Positions 11,090 through 51,177 of a DNA stretch of 64,000 bases are shown here, in pieces. Where the stretch lies: positions 650,001 through 714,000 of the forward strand of contig CM067307.1 of the NCBI GenBank assembly GCA_034231615.1, given 5' to 3'. Source of the stretch: Meghimatium bilineatum. Its lineage: Eukaryota > Mollusca > Gastropoda > Stylommatophora > Philomycidae. The notes beneath the pieces are model-generated. The model worked only from the letters and a program-made list of their open reading frames with translations, was not told where the DNA came from and made no database searches. Position 1 is the stretch's first letter, and the number at the start of each line of letters is the position of its first letter. A program made the position numbers and the translations under genes.

Positions 11090-11714
11090 TGTCATGCATA
11101 TCACGTTTGCAGACGTTGTTATACCGAAGTAAAGGTCTACATTCAGATCGTTTCTTCATAAAGTAGATCATTCGGTATTCTGCCATCTTCCTAGTGTACC
11201 ACTGCAATCTGAGGCTGCATAGACTGATCATAGAAAATAATGCGGAAATGTTCGAGTTTTTTTTTTTAATTTTAAAATAATACGTCAGTGTTAGTAGTTT
11301 TGTTCTGACACCCAATTCCATTAGTAGGCACCACATGTGAACGCTGTTTAGTCGGCTCTCCTGGTGCATATAGGTTGCCTGTTTCACTGCAGAAGTGGAG
11401 GGTGCCGAGGCGTGACCTTCAATGGTATAAAAGACATGTGCGCAGAAAACGTAAACATAACCTAGAAGGTCGTTTTTGATTATTTCCGTGCATTTTGTTG
11501 ATCAGAATTAGCTATTTTGGCATGCGACTGCAAGTATATAAATAGGCACCAACGAGAATATTCAAAAACATAACTAATGTAGTCCTAGTTAATTCTGTAC
11601 ACAAGTCTTCTTGGTGATGAAGTTGATGTTATTCCGCCTTCGCAAGCGAAGATGAGCATGACATCAAAAACAATACATGCGATGAACAAGTAGAAAAAAA
11701 CAACAAGACACTTG
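11090..11714. other. unannotated spacer
   Basis: No recognisable gene. A - strand open frame of about 140 codons overlaps the LINE 3' end and is of low-information composition, so it is not called. Confidence 0.3.
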
Positions 11715-12337
11715 TGATTGTCTTATTTGGTTTTGAGTTCGATGAGTTTAGGGTTACCATCATTGTCAGATGAAAAAAAAGAGGACGTTTTGACGTGTGC
11801 CTTATTGTGCACCCTTATTGGCAACAGAGATATAGGGTAAGTTCCACCGCCGCTTGTCAAACTTTCAGCTTCCCAGTCATATCGGCCTTCACGAAAACCT
11901 GGATAGTTGGTCTTCAGTGTGTCTGTAAATAAACACTTCCGTTTCGGCATTTTAAAAATCTTATTTTTATAATTTAAGTTCAATCTTCAATTCAAAAATG
12001 TATTTATTAATAATTATCACTAACGAACTCGCGTTACCTTCTGCTATGCGAAATGCGTTATGTTTACGAAAAATTGAAAATGGCTAACGAAAACGGAAGT
12101 TTTTATGGCCAATGTTAACATTGAGCTAAATATAGGTGGCGCGCGTGTTTATTTCACTATACATAATAGATTAAAGTATATAGCACAGAAAAGTAAATAA
12201 GAAAGTATCGATAAATCGGGGACGGACAGTCGGGAACGGAGAAAAACCCGGACAAAAGCCATTTTTCTGGAAAGCCCCCCGGACAGGGGCATACAAAGAG
12301 GACGTGTCCGGGGAAACCCAGACGTATCGTAACCCTA
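11715..12337 (-). mobile_element. hAT-like element with BED-type N-terminus, 5' half (copy 1)
   Basis: Read on the - strand, the element starts at 12337 with TAGGGTTACGATACGTCTGG and goes through G/C-rich terminal sequence. At about 11950 it opens MPKRKCLFTDTLKTNYPGF, followed by RVHNKAHVKTS. This arrangement is the N-terminal BED-type region found in hAT-related transposases. The first zinc-binding cysteine position (LTSGG where CxxC is expected) is lost and the ORF ends after 75 residues. The terminus interrupts LINE sequence continuing at 12338-12780. A second copy starts at 58622. Confidence 0.55.
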
Positions 12338-12800
12338 GATGAGTCCGATTCGTGCCTGGAAAGTTATAAGTGCATGCAGAGGGTTCAGAGTGGGAGACTT
12401 TTCGGATTTGTCCATCCGCTTCCATCGCTTGTAATTTGCAATGCTCTTTCTTTTTCAAATTTAGTGATGCCATAAGCGATCTGGATGTGTTAAGCTGAGT
12501 TATCAAAGGCTGTAGTCTTCCAGGAGCTGGGATCGATGCTACAGTGCTTGAGAGAGGTTTTTTTAGGTGATCATTGAAGCGTTTTTCTGCCATCCGCTTG
12601 AACGTTTACCATCCCACAGCTCCCCCTTAGAAAAATCTCTTTTGAAGGCGCTTGTGTGGCATACGGACGATGTGGCCAGCCCAGCGGAGTTGGGTATGGA
12701 TACTTTGCATACGGAACTTTTTTTTTGGAGGATTTGCGTGTCTGGTAATCTATCCTGCCACACACCTATGGTGTGCAAATGACTGTATAAGTGACCATGA
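12338..12800 (-). mobile_element. LINE 3' fragment with zinc-finger-like C-terminus (family D)
   Basis: The - strand contains, in shifting frames, a terminal block reading TFQARIGLI, which in the family D copy at 42720-42760 is the C2H2 finger (FCARIGLASHLKTH). It is broken by frameshifts and cut at 12337 by the hAT-like end. Confidence 0.5.
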
Positions 12801-12804
12801 CTCT

Positions 12805-13024
12805 TGATCCATGACTAGAATAAAGGAATTTGGTTTGAAATGTGGTGTCGCTAGAACGGAGAGGTTTCGTGGGCAAGAAAGAATGATGGTCAATCAACTG
12901 CGTACTGGGACCGTCAGTCAACGTGTAATGGCGGCTACACTCAAGGAGAGATCTGAGCACCTACGGACTTGTCCGGAGTGCAATGACGATGATCCAACAA
13001 CTAACTAACTAACTAACTAACGAA
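12805..13024 (+). mobile_element. non-LTR 3' fragment with (CTAA)n tail
   Basis: The + strand reads NQLRTGTVSQRVMAATLKER and ends TCPECNDDD. An LRTG block followed by a CPxC knuckle is the usual end of jockey-type ORF2 after RNase H. It is followed by about five CTAA repeats, a LINE-like tail. Confidence 0.5.
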
Positions 13025-13029
13025 CACAC

Positions 13030-14200
13030 ATATGGGGTTTCTTAGGTATTGAAGGTGGAAAGAGTTACTCTATCGAGCGTGTTTCTAATTCTTTGTTTTA
13101 TTTGTTGGAAAGGGCCAAATTGATTTCCTACTCTTATTGCTGCTGTTTGCTGCCACTAAATGCTGCCGAGATATACAAACTTATAGTTTTTGTCCATTTA
13201 CTGTTATTACTGGTTCTGTGTAGGGGACACCATACACATTTCTTCTTACTGGCGAAACAATAGTGTAGTTTCTAGTAGTCAAGATACATATGAAAGTTGT
13301 AGTTGTATTCTTGGCATATGATCAGAGGATGTAAGAATGTTGCAGGTACGTCTCAATGCAGATTTGCAGGACAACCTGCGCCGAGGATAGGACACGGATG
13401 ATAGTGATGAAGATAACATGATATTTGAAAATAAAGAGCAAATAAAAATAGGTCGGGATAGCCCTTACACCAAAAAATAGAATTCCCTTCTATCTGTGAC
13501 GTCATTATGACAAACCAAGATGGAGGATTTCAGCTGATAAATTCAACGAGAGAAATTTATATATAGGTTTTACTTAATCTCATGACACGAACTTTCAAAT
13601 TATTTATCCGGGTTTGGAAGTCTAGACACACTATCTAAATGAATTAATGTGACATTATATTAAAGAAGATACATGGGACCTCGCAATGATTGCTTAATTT
13701 GCTTTAGGCCAATACTTTTAGAATAATAGGTTTGAATTTGGTCTTGTCTTTTCCTTCAGTTCCGAAGCCGAATGGCCGAGCAAAGTTGATCGAATCACCA
13801 GTGAAACTAGTTTCTCGACTCATATTCTAGTACTGGAACACTATTGTTATGGAGTAGAACTAGGCTATTGTCTTGACACATAGGCCTAATACAGATTCCA
13901 TTAATGTTTGTTTGCATAGCCTAATTAATAAAAATAATATTATTAAAAACAAATGACAAATATTAAATTGCATCATAATAATAACATGATAGACTAGAGT
14001 CTAGTCTAGACTACTGTCATGCCGGTTACTAGAGCATTATAATTTGAGTCTCATTAGATTAGGAATCTGGATGAACTTCATCAAATTGCACTCTTGTGTG
14101 GAAAGATCTTTTCCAGACAAGGCTTGTCGGTTGTGGCAACATTAGTTAACAAACATACAATCACATTATTATCTACTAGACTGCTTGCATTCAGTTATTC
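13030..14200. other. upstream region of the syntaxin-6 gene
   Basis: About 1.2 kb without a recognisable repeat or ORF, immediately upstream of the syntaxin-6 start. The 5' UTR and promoter should lie here. I see no clear TATA box. A CCAAGATGGAGG element at about 13518 resembles a YY1/ATG-type initiator but is 680 bases from the start codon. Confidence 0.35.
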
Positions 14201-14203
14201 AAG

Positions 14204-44139
<29,936 letters not shown>

Positions 44140-44337
44140 TATGTGATTTTATTTTGTCCTTGCAATTATCATTTCTATTGTCAATTTTATTATGTGTACA
44201 TAGATACCCTCTTTTATTCTAAATTTATCCAGATGGGACATTGATATCTTATGTAGAAATGGTAATTTGTTCAAACTGTTACTTTGTTGTATGGGTTTTC
44301 ATAATTTATGGCAGGATCATGGGTGTATCTTTGAGAG

Positions 44338-44343
44338 AATAAA
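44338..44343 (+). terminator. candidate polyadenylation signal of STX6
   Basis: AATAAA about 200 bp after the stop codon. Other weaker candidates exist further right, so the true 3' end is unknown. Confidence 0.4.
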
Positions 44344-44529
44344 GGAAGGTAACTGTATCACAATGGGGACATTGACATGGAACCAACAGAGATGGCCATC
44401 TTGGAGAAGAGAGGCAATACACAAACTCTGTTATATTGGCATCATGTTGAAAAGAGTCAGGGGTTAGATTGATGATTCATTGATTGATGGCTTAGTGAAT
44501 ATGCTTCTTGTATCCTGAAAATCTTGTAG

Positions 44530-44605
44530 ACATCAGCAGTATCACCAAGGATCATCTGTATCACCGAGGATCATGTGTATCACCGAGCATCATCTGTATC
44601 AGAGG
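44530..44605. repeat. short tandem repeat, about 24-bp unit, 3-4 copies
   Basis: The unit contains GTATCACCGAGGATCATC. Confidence 0.75.
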
Positions 44606-44609
44606 AAAG

Positions 44610-45350
44610 CAAAATTGTTGAGATATGAATTAAACAAAATAAGACGGAACACCAGACACTTCTACATATCTGGGAGAGTATAGCTTCATCAATAGGCCAT
44701 ATAATGCCAAAAGCCTAAGTCTCCTGCATATGAGCAAAAGCTCTAGAAAAAGCACACGGCTATAGAGGCAACTAAGCTTGTCACTCATATTTCTTGGCAA
44801 TATTGACAGACATACATTATTAGCAAAATAAATATATAACTCTTGGTATGTCACTGGTCACATTAAAAACTGTGTCTACTGTACGTGTCAACTCTCAGAA
44901 AGATTATTGTCTATTTTGTCCAAAATATTCATAAATGTCCGAATTTGTATGCTTATTCTGTATAAGGAGTACTTTACTAATTGGTAAATACAAAAAATCA
45001 TTACAGGTATATTCAACGAAACCCGAGTAGGCTTATATTGTGTAAAAAATATGTACAAAAAATCTGTAGTTGGCAGGTATAAGTATAGCACTGCATTCTC
45101 TATGTGTGTCAATAATTGTAGATAAAAGTTGTCACTGTGATATGAGAATGTCACAAACTGACAACACAAGAGACAGAGAATTGTAGAGAGACATGATTGT
45201 CAATGATGTGAAAAAGGAAATTCACTCTTGCTTACTTCTCATAAGTTCTGTATTGAATATGTCTGCAGTTGTGTAGGAAAGTACCAAAATGGTTGACATT
45301 CCGAGAAACTCAACATCACCCTCCCCCCAGTTTTCTTTTAGAATAATTTC
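44610..45350. other. intergenic DNA, no feature
   Basis: A+T-rich sequence with only short frames. Nothing is recognised. Confidence 0.35.
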
Positions 45351-45364
45351 TCTAGTAAATGGAA

Positions 45365-45460
45365 ACCATTTATATATTACCATTGGTACCCATTATGAAA
45401 TGTTTGTTTGAATTTATATATTACCATTGGTACCCATTATGAAATGTTTGTTTGAATGTT
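45365..45460. repeat. 45-bp tandem duplication
   Basis: TATATTACCATTGGTACCCA and the following TTATGAAATGTTTGTTTGAA occur twice in direct succession. Confidence 0.85.
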
Positions 45461-45687
45461 TGCATGCTTCTGATAAGATATAGTATAGTTCTTATTTTTG
45501 TTAACTTGTGCTTGAGGAACCAAAAGTGGAACACTGTGCTGGTACCAGTCTGTGATGATAACCGTGTCATTAAGTTTTGAAATATCTCTAATCCCCAAGT
45601 CCTGAGATTGTTATTTAGGGAGACAAAATTAGAATAGTCAGACTGTAAGTAGGTCAACGTGTTGCCAGATCATCATTACATGTAGAA

Positions 45688-45852
45688 CGTGTCCCTGAGT
45701 GCTTTGATTGTATGGGAGACTGATGTGAAACTGTGTAGCATATGTCCCTGAGTGCTTTGATTGTATGGGAGACTGATGTGAAACTGTGTAGCATATGTCC
45801 CTGAGTGCTTTGATTGTATGGGAGACTGATGTGAAACTGTGTAGCATATTTT
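45688..45852. repeat. 53-bp tandem repeat, 3 copies
   Basis: The unit starts TCCCTGAGTGCTTTGATTGT and ends in GTGTAGCATATG. The copies are nearly identical. Confidence 0.93.
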
Positions 45853-46149
45853 GTATGTACACACAGGCTAGGTAGATAAATAATTGGGGGGGGGGGGCAG
45901 GTACCAGAGCAAAAAATAGGGCTGCCTAAAATGTTGATTGACATAGAATATTGAGAACTTTATAATTATAACACCTTAAGTAATAGGACAACTTGCACAG
46001 TACCAATAAATGTTGATTGACATAGAGGACAATGTCTTGTAAAGAACACATTACATAAAGGAAAAACAATATTGCCCTTTATATATTAAATGTATATTCT
46101 GTTGTTTGTTTTAATGAGAATGCAAATACTTCTGATGTAGTGTAAATAA

Positions 46150-46226
46150 TACCCTCACTTTTAAGTCAGATTGTAGTCAATGAAATATTACCCTCACTTT
46201 TAAGTCAGATTGTAGTCAATGAAATA
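46150..46226. repeat. 35-bp tandem duplication
   Basis: ACCCTCACTTTTAAGTCAGA followed by TTGTAGTCAATGAAAT, twice. Confidence 0.85.
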
Positions 46227-46234
46227 ATGACATG

Positions 46235-46510
46235 CGTTTAAGTTGTCAGGGCCTGCAAGGGAAGTATAGAATAGCAACACTGTGGACAGTCATGCATGTT
46301 GTAAGAGGTGATTAAGGAGAATTGAAAGGGGATGGTGGTGGAATTGGCTGTCTCATCTCATGGGTCAAGTAACCAAAAATTCATGCTGAAGTTGGGTTGT
46401 ATGTACTGCTGACAGGCACAGATATCACAGCTACGCTGTAAATAATGACACATACTGTTCTCTGGACTACATCCTGGTAACCAGCAGGACTTCTAGAAGA
46501 TAAGTGGTAA
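46235..46510 (+). repeat. interspersed repeat, copy 4 of 4
   Basis: Aligned to 43490-43800 over most of its length (GAATAGCAACACTGTGGACA, GATTAAGGAGA, TTGGCTGTCTCATC, CACAGCTACGCTGTAAATAA). Confidence 0.5.
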
Positions 46511-46879
46511 ATATATTGTGACCTCTTGCTCAAGTATTTACTACAACATATAATGACATACTGATGTGAATTGTTAGACATTCATATTTGCATATGGTTA
46601 GTTTAATTAATCGTTATACATTAATATGCAAGTTGACTGGACACACACCTGGTGTGGAAACTGATTCTGCTGGGTTGTAGTTGCAACTTTGTTTATAAAA
46701 TGAGTTTTGAAACATGATGACAATTTTCAAATTTAATGGATGCATGTTATGGAAATGTGGAAACTTATAAAATTTGATGAAATAAACTTAATACTATATA
46801 TGACTGTATGGGGAGTTTGAGTATGTTTTGTATGTCATACAATATATTTTGTGTTCCTCAGCTGATATCTTTCATATCT

Positions 46880-48030
46880 AGGTCTATCCCTAACCAGGCA
46901 TATCCACAGGTTGTGTGGATAGTGGAACGGCCTCCAGATTAAGAAGGTAGCTACACCAGGACAGGGTGGTGTATCAGGTAGCACTGAAATACCCCATAAA
47001 CCTCATAACGGGCAGCATCAAGTGAGTATGAGCCGCTATAAGTTCAAGGATCATTTACCCCAGCCGTTGTTTGGTTGGGGGGGGGGGGGGGGGTGGTGAG
47101 GTGTGCCTTTAGATAGGGGAACATATGAAATAACTTTCTAAATACACAAGAGAGAAAAAGTCATAAAAACCTCCCTTAGGCCTCAACCAGCCCTATCCTG
47201 TAAGGGAAAAAGGCAGGAAAACTAATTAACTACGTTGGGCAGGTGGCGCTCAAGAGTCCAGAAAGACAGGCCACCTAGGAGATGGAAAACTCTACACAAT
47301 GAGCCTAGGAGAGCAGACAGTCTAAGGAAAGTAAACCTAAAAAAATAGCTGCTGGAATTGGATGCTCTTGGCCATATGGCACATAAAGTACAACATATTG
47401 CATATATATACTAATGTAGATTGAGACAATGGATTTTGGATATGGTGCTCTGCCTTGCCTGAGGAGTCCCACCAGGCAGGTGGAGTGCCTGACCCCATGC
47501 CTCGAAAGAGCCCACCCTAAGCTACTGGTGGTTACCCTGGCTCATTTTGGAAAACTGGGAAATGAGGACAATACGGCTGGCCAAAGCACATGACAGACAA
47601 GGACTAAATATATTGCATTGGAATGCAGAAGGCATTTACCACAAAAAAGGAGGCACTATCGGTTAGACTAGACAGCAATAAGATAGATGTGGCTTGCATA
47701 CAAGAAACCCAACCTAACTCACATCACAGATTCGCTATCAAGGGCCACCAAACATTCAGACAGAACAGAGAAGGGCATAGGGAGGAATAATTACGCATTA
47801 CTGATACGCAACACCATACTTATAAAGCAGAAATAAACACAACAGGAGAATCACAGATTATAGGAACGGATGTGCACATAACCAACTCATCAGAATTTAT
47901 AACATATACAGCCCAATAGGAAGCAATGGATATTTCCAGACACACACTGCATTGTAGTGGGCAACTTCAACAGTCACTTTGAAAGGTGGGGTTACCAGCA
48001 AATAGATTCAAGAGGAGAAGAGGTGGAAGA
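46880..48030 (+). mobile_element. jockey-like LINE, 5' region and endonuclease fragment
   Basis: A G-run at 47078-47091 precedes a long + strand segment. Around 47610-47760 broken frames give LNILHWNAEGIYHKK and IDVACIQETQPNSHHRFAIK, the N-terminal part of a jockey-type endonuclease, followed by VGNFNSHFERWGYQQID (FN-H motif). It stops where a - strand LINE begins (about 48030). The remaining RT/RNase H part of a jockey-like element resumes at 49095. Confidence 0.7.
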
Positions 48031-48033
48031 ATG

Positions 48034-49092
48034 GGAAATCTGTGTGTATCATTTCTGTTGTTAAACTATCATTGCCTGGGACTTTTCCTTTCTTTAAACT
48101 TTCTATTGTGTATCTTATTTCTTCCTTTGTAGGTTCTGGCTCTTTTTCATATTCGTTTGTTGATTTGTTTTTCTTGGGTCATTGTACATCTTACTGTAGT
48201 ATTCCTTCCATCTATGTAAGATATGTTTCCCTTCCATTAGTGCGTTTCCATGTTTATCTTTCAGCACTTTTAATGATGGTTGAAGTTTGTTGTCTCTTTG
48301 GTGTCCTACATTTTCGAACATCATTTTACTGTTACCTTGCTTTTTCTGCCCTTCTATTTCATGGCATATTTGTTTATGTAGTTTTGCTTGTCTTGCCTAA
48401 TTCTTCTTTGAATATCTCTTGACATGCTTCTATAATTTGTTTTATTTGTACTAATATTTTTAATGTGTCTTCTTTCTTGGATAATGTTCATAGTTTCTTT
48501 TGATATAGGCTATAGGCCTACTCTTTCTTCTTCTTGCTCTTTTTGTGTAGCATGTTTTTTGCACAGTTATTGAAAATGTCACTTATTTTGTTTTCCAGTT
48601 CATTTGGAGTGTATTCTTCTTGTATTGCAAGTAGTTTTTCGAATTTGTTTTGAATTTCGATGTTGTATTCTATCGATATCATATCTGGTAATGATTGAAT
48701 GTTTCGTTGTCTTTTTTTATCTTTGACTTGAACTTTGCGATGAGCAACTCATGAGCAGTGTCGCAGTCTACGCCTGGTAGTGTCTTGCATTAAAGGATGT
48801 TTGTTTTCCATCATTGTTCTATTAATATATAATCAATTTGGTTTCTGGTCTTTCCATCCAGTGACTTCCAGGTGTATAGTCTTCTCGGGTGATGTTTGAA
48901 AAATGTATTCTTTTCTGCCAAGTTGTTTTCTGCACAGAAGTTTAGAAAATGTTCCCCATTATTGTTTCTTCTGCCTAAGCCTTGTGTACCTTGGTTCAAG
49001 TCATGTTGATCTCTGACCTGACCTACTTTTGCGTTGAAGTCGCGCAATACAAACTTTATGTTGTGTTTGTTTATTACACTCTTAATTGACAA
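48034..49092 (-). mobile_element. LINE endonuclease and linker fragment inserted in the jockey-like element
   Basis: The - strand reads, near its 5' side, KFVLRDFNAKVGQVRDQHDL, NTFFKHHPRRLYTWKS and NQIDYILIEQ (endonuclease), and nearer 48115-48324 a linker (LKDKHGNALMEGKHILHRWK, EYYSKMYND). The organisation is like the RTE-type element at 30493-33013, but the polymerase is absent. Confidence 0.8.
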
Positions 49093-49094
49093 AT

Positions 49095-50250
49095 ATTATG
49101 GAGGGCATACCGACTGGGGTGCACTCTGCAATGTATGCAGATGACCTGGCTTTATCGACAGGAGGGAACGCAATAGCAGTTGCAAAAAACAATGCTTGGG
49201 GCACTGCACAAACTAGAAAGCTGGACCAAGAAGTGGTTGTCCACCATTAATGAGAAGAAAACCCCACACACAATATTCATCCTATCCAACAAGGTACAGA
49301 CAACAACACTAAAAATAAACGATCACTTACTTCCACTAGAGCAGAACTCAACATACCTCGAAATTACAATAGACTCTAGAATGACATGGCAAAAACAGAT
49401 AGAAAAGGCAGAAAAAGAGACAGAATGTACATAATGAAAAAGATGGCACAAACTGGGGAGCAGACAGTAAAATCTTGAAAAGCCTATACACAGGTAGAGT
49501 TAGGTCACTACTAGTGTATGGATTCGTAGCCTGGGCCAAAGCATCTAAAACACAATTAAAAAAATAACAAAAAACAGAATCAAGCTACACATATTATTAC
49601 TTCATTTATGAAATTTACACCCATAAATACATTATAAACAATAGCTGGTCTTCAGTCAATAGAAGATAGAAGAGACATGAAAGTAGTTCAACAAGCAGAA
49701 AAGTACAAGAGACTCCTGAACCATCCTATGCACCAAAGAATTAATGGCTATGCTTGAAGCAGGCTGGAGAAGAGCAACTTCTCAGCAAATGCAAAGAAAC
49801 AGATACAGAAGGCACCAACTCCAGGAGTGAAACCAAGGCCCATACATCCAGTCAGTACCATCCCCCCTTCGGCATACAGACTCCCAGAACTAGAAGACAA
49901 ATAGAAACGAAAGGAACTCAGACAGACTTGGAGAGAAAGCGTATCACAGAACATCACATTGCAGTTAATAACCCATAGGATACATGGACTTGTGTCTATA
50001 CAGATGGCTCAACCACAAATGCAATTGAGAATGGAGGAGGAGTGACCCTCAGACTAAAACACGGGGAAGATGTTACTCTAGCCATAGCTACAGACAAGTT
50101 CTCAACCAATTTTAAGGCAGAAATGGAAGCTCTCAATAATGCAGCAGAAATGGTCTTACAACATAAAGAACACATGCACAGGAATATTGTACTATAACAT
50201 TTGATGCACTCTGTCATAGCAGCATTGAAGGCCTATTTTGAGAGCGTTGT
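49095..50250 (+). mobile_element. jockey-like LINE, polymerase core to RNase H fragment
   Basis: The + strand has SAMYADDLALSTGG (catalytic YADD), then GALHKLESWTKKWLSTINEK, LKINDHLLPLEQNSTYLEIT, and after several shifts the RNase H start (VYTDGSTTNAIENGGGVTLR, NFKAEMEALNNAAE, ITFDAL). It is probably the continuation of the element at 46880-48030, with loss of the endonuclease end and polymerase fingers between them. Confidence 0.78.
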
Positions 50251-50254
50251 CTTC

Positions 50255-50825
50255 CAATTTCTGTTGTTTACAGTTTGTCTACCTTCTTTCAGCCACAACA
50301 TTCTCAGGACTGCTGTAACTACTTACAAATCTGACATCCACCCCTTGGTTGCCCCATTCAGTACTGGTGCTTCGCTGCATATCTATTCCTGTATTCTTGT
50401 TTTCCCTAAGGTGTGATTTCGCTGTTACACCCACAAGGAACTGGTACATGTATAGCACAACAAGACTTCCCATCCATAAAAAATAACAATTGTAGGCCAT
50501 TCTCCATGGCTTATTGAGATCATCGGCAGTATAGAAGATCTACGGTACTCACAGAATTCGTTAGGCCTTCAATCATTTCTTTTCTTGATTATTCTTGTTT
50601 TTTCCATTGGTCACTATTTGTATACTTGAAATCGCATGCCAAAAAAGCCAAGTATATATATAGTGACCAACCAAAAGTCAAACAATATTCACAAATGTTA
50701 TGAATGAAGGTCTAATAAATTCTGTTGAAAGGTCTTTAGCTAGATGGTCATGAGCTGACACTCTCATGTAAACACATTAAACAAGGGACATAACTTATGT
50801 TAATAATTGTCAACCATTTATAACA
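50255..50825. other. intergenic DNA beyond EEFSEC
   Basis: Nothing is recognised. Open frames of about 70 codons on both strands lack motifs. Confidence 0.3.
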
Positions 50826-50828
50826 AAA

Positions 50829-50834
50829 TTTATT
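50829..50834 (-). terminator. candidate polyadenylation signal of EEFSEC
   Basis: AATAAA on the - strand about 160 bp after the EEFSEC stop codon. Confidence 0.4.
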
Positions 50835-50995
50835 TATAACATACATATTCTGCTGGACACAACGAATTCATTATAACGGGATCTCAATGTACCTTGTTTC
50901 TTGCAGTCAAGGAATTTTGTTTCTGTGTATGGATAATGATAAGTTAAAAATATATTTCATATAAATGAGATAAAAATTGAAGTACAAGTTTCTGT

Positions 50996-51177
50996 TTAAC
51001 TAGACTGCACCATTTTCTTGTTGGGATCATAAACATAACGTTTGAAATGAAGGTAAACTTTGACAGGCTCTTTGTTGTCAGGTGTTGCCCCTTCTTCTGA
51101 ATGAACTGCTTCTCCTTCTTTGCCTTTTCCTTTCTTTTTAGTTGAGAACCGTTGAAATGTTTCATTGGTCAAACCCT
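50996..51177 (-). CDS. EEFSEC: EEFSEC terminal coding exon
   Basis: The acceptor is TTTATTTCAG. The exon encodes EGLTNETFQRFSTKKKGKGK and a charged linker, then VYLHFKRYVYDPNKKMVQSS and TAA. The family usually ends RMVQSP, so the last residue differs. Confidence 0.95.

Noticed and set aside
10965..11387. 140-codon - strand open frame
   Set aside because: Partly antisense to a LINE tail and otherwise without motif or codon structure.
12171..12593. 140-codon - strand open frame containing GTNRTHLGLRYVW
   Set aside because: It is a chance fusion of a LINE C-terminus with a hAT-like terminal sequence, not one protein.
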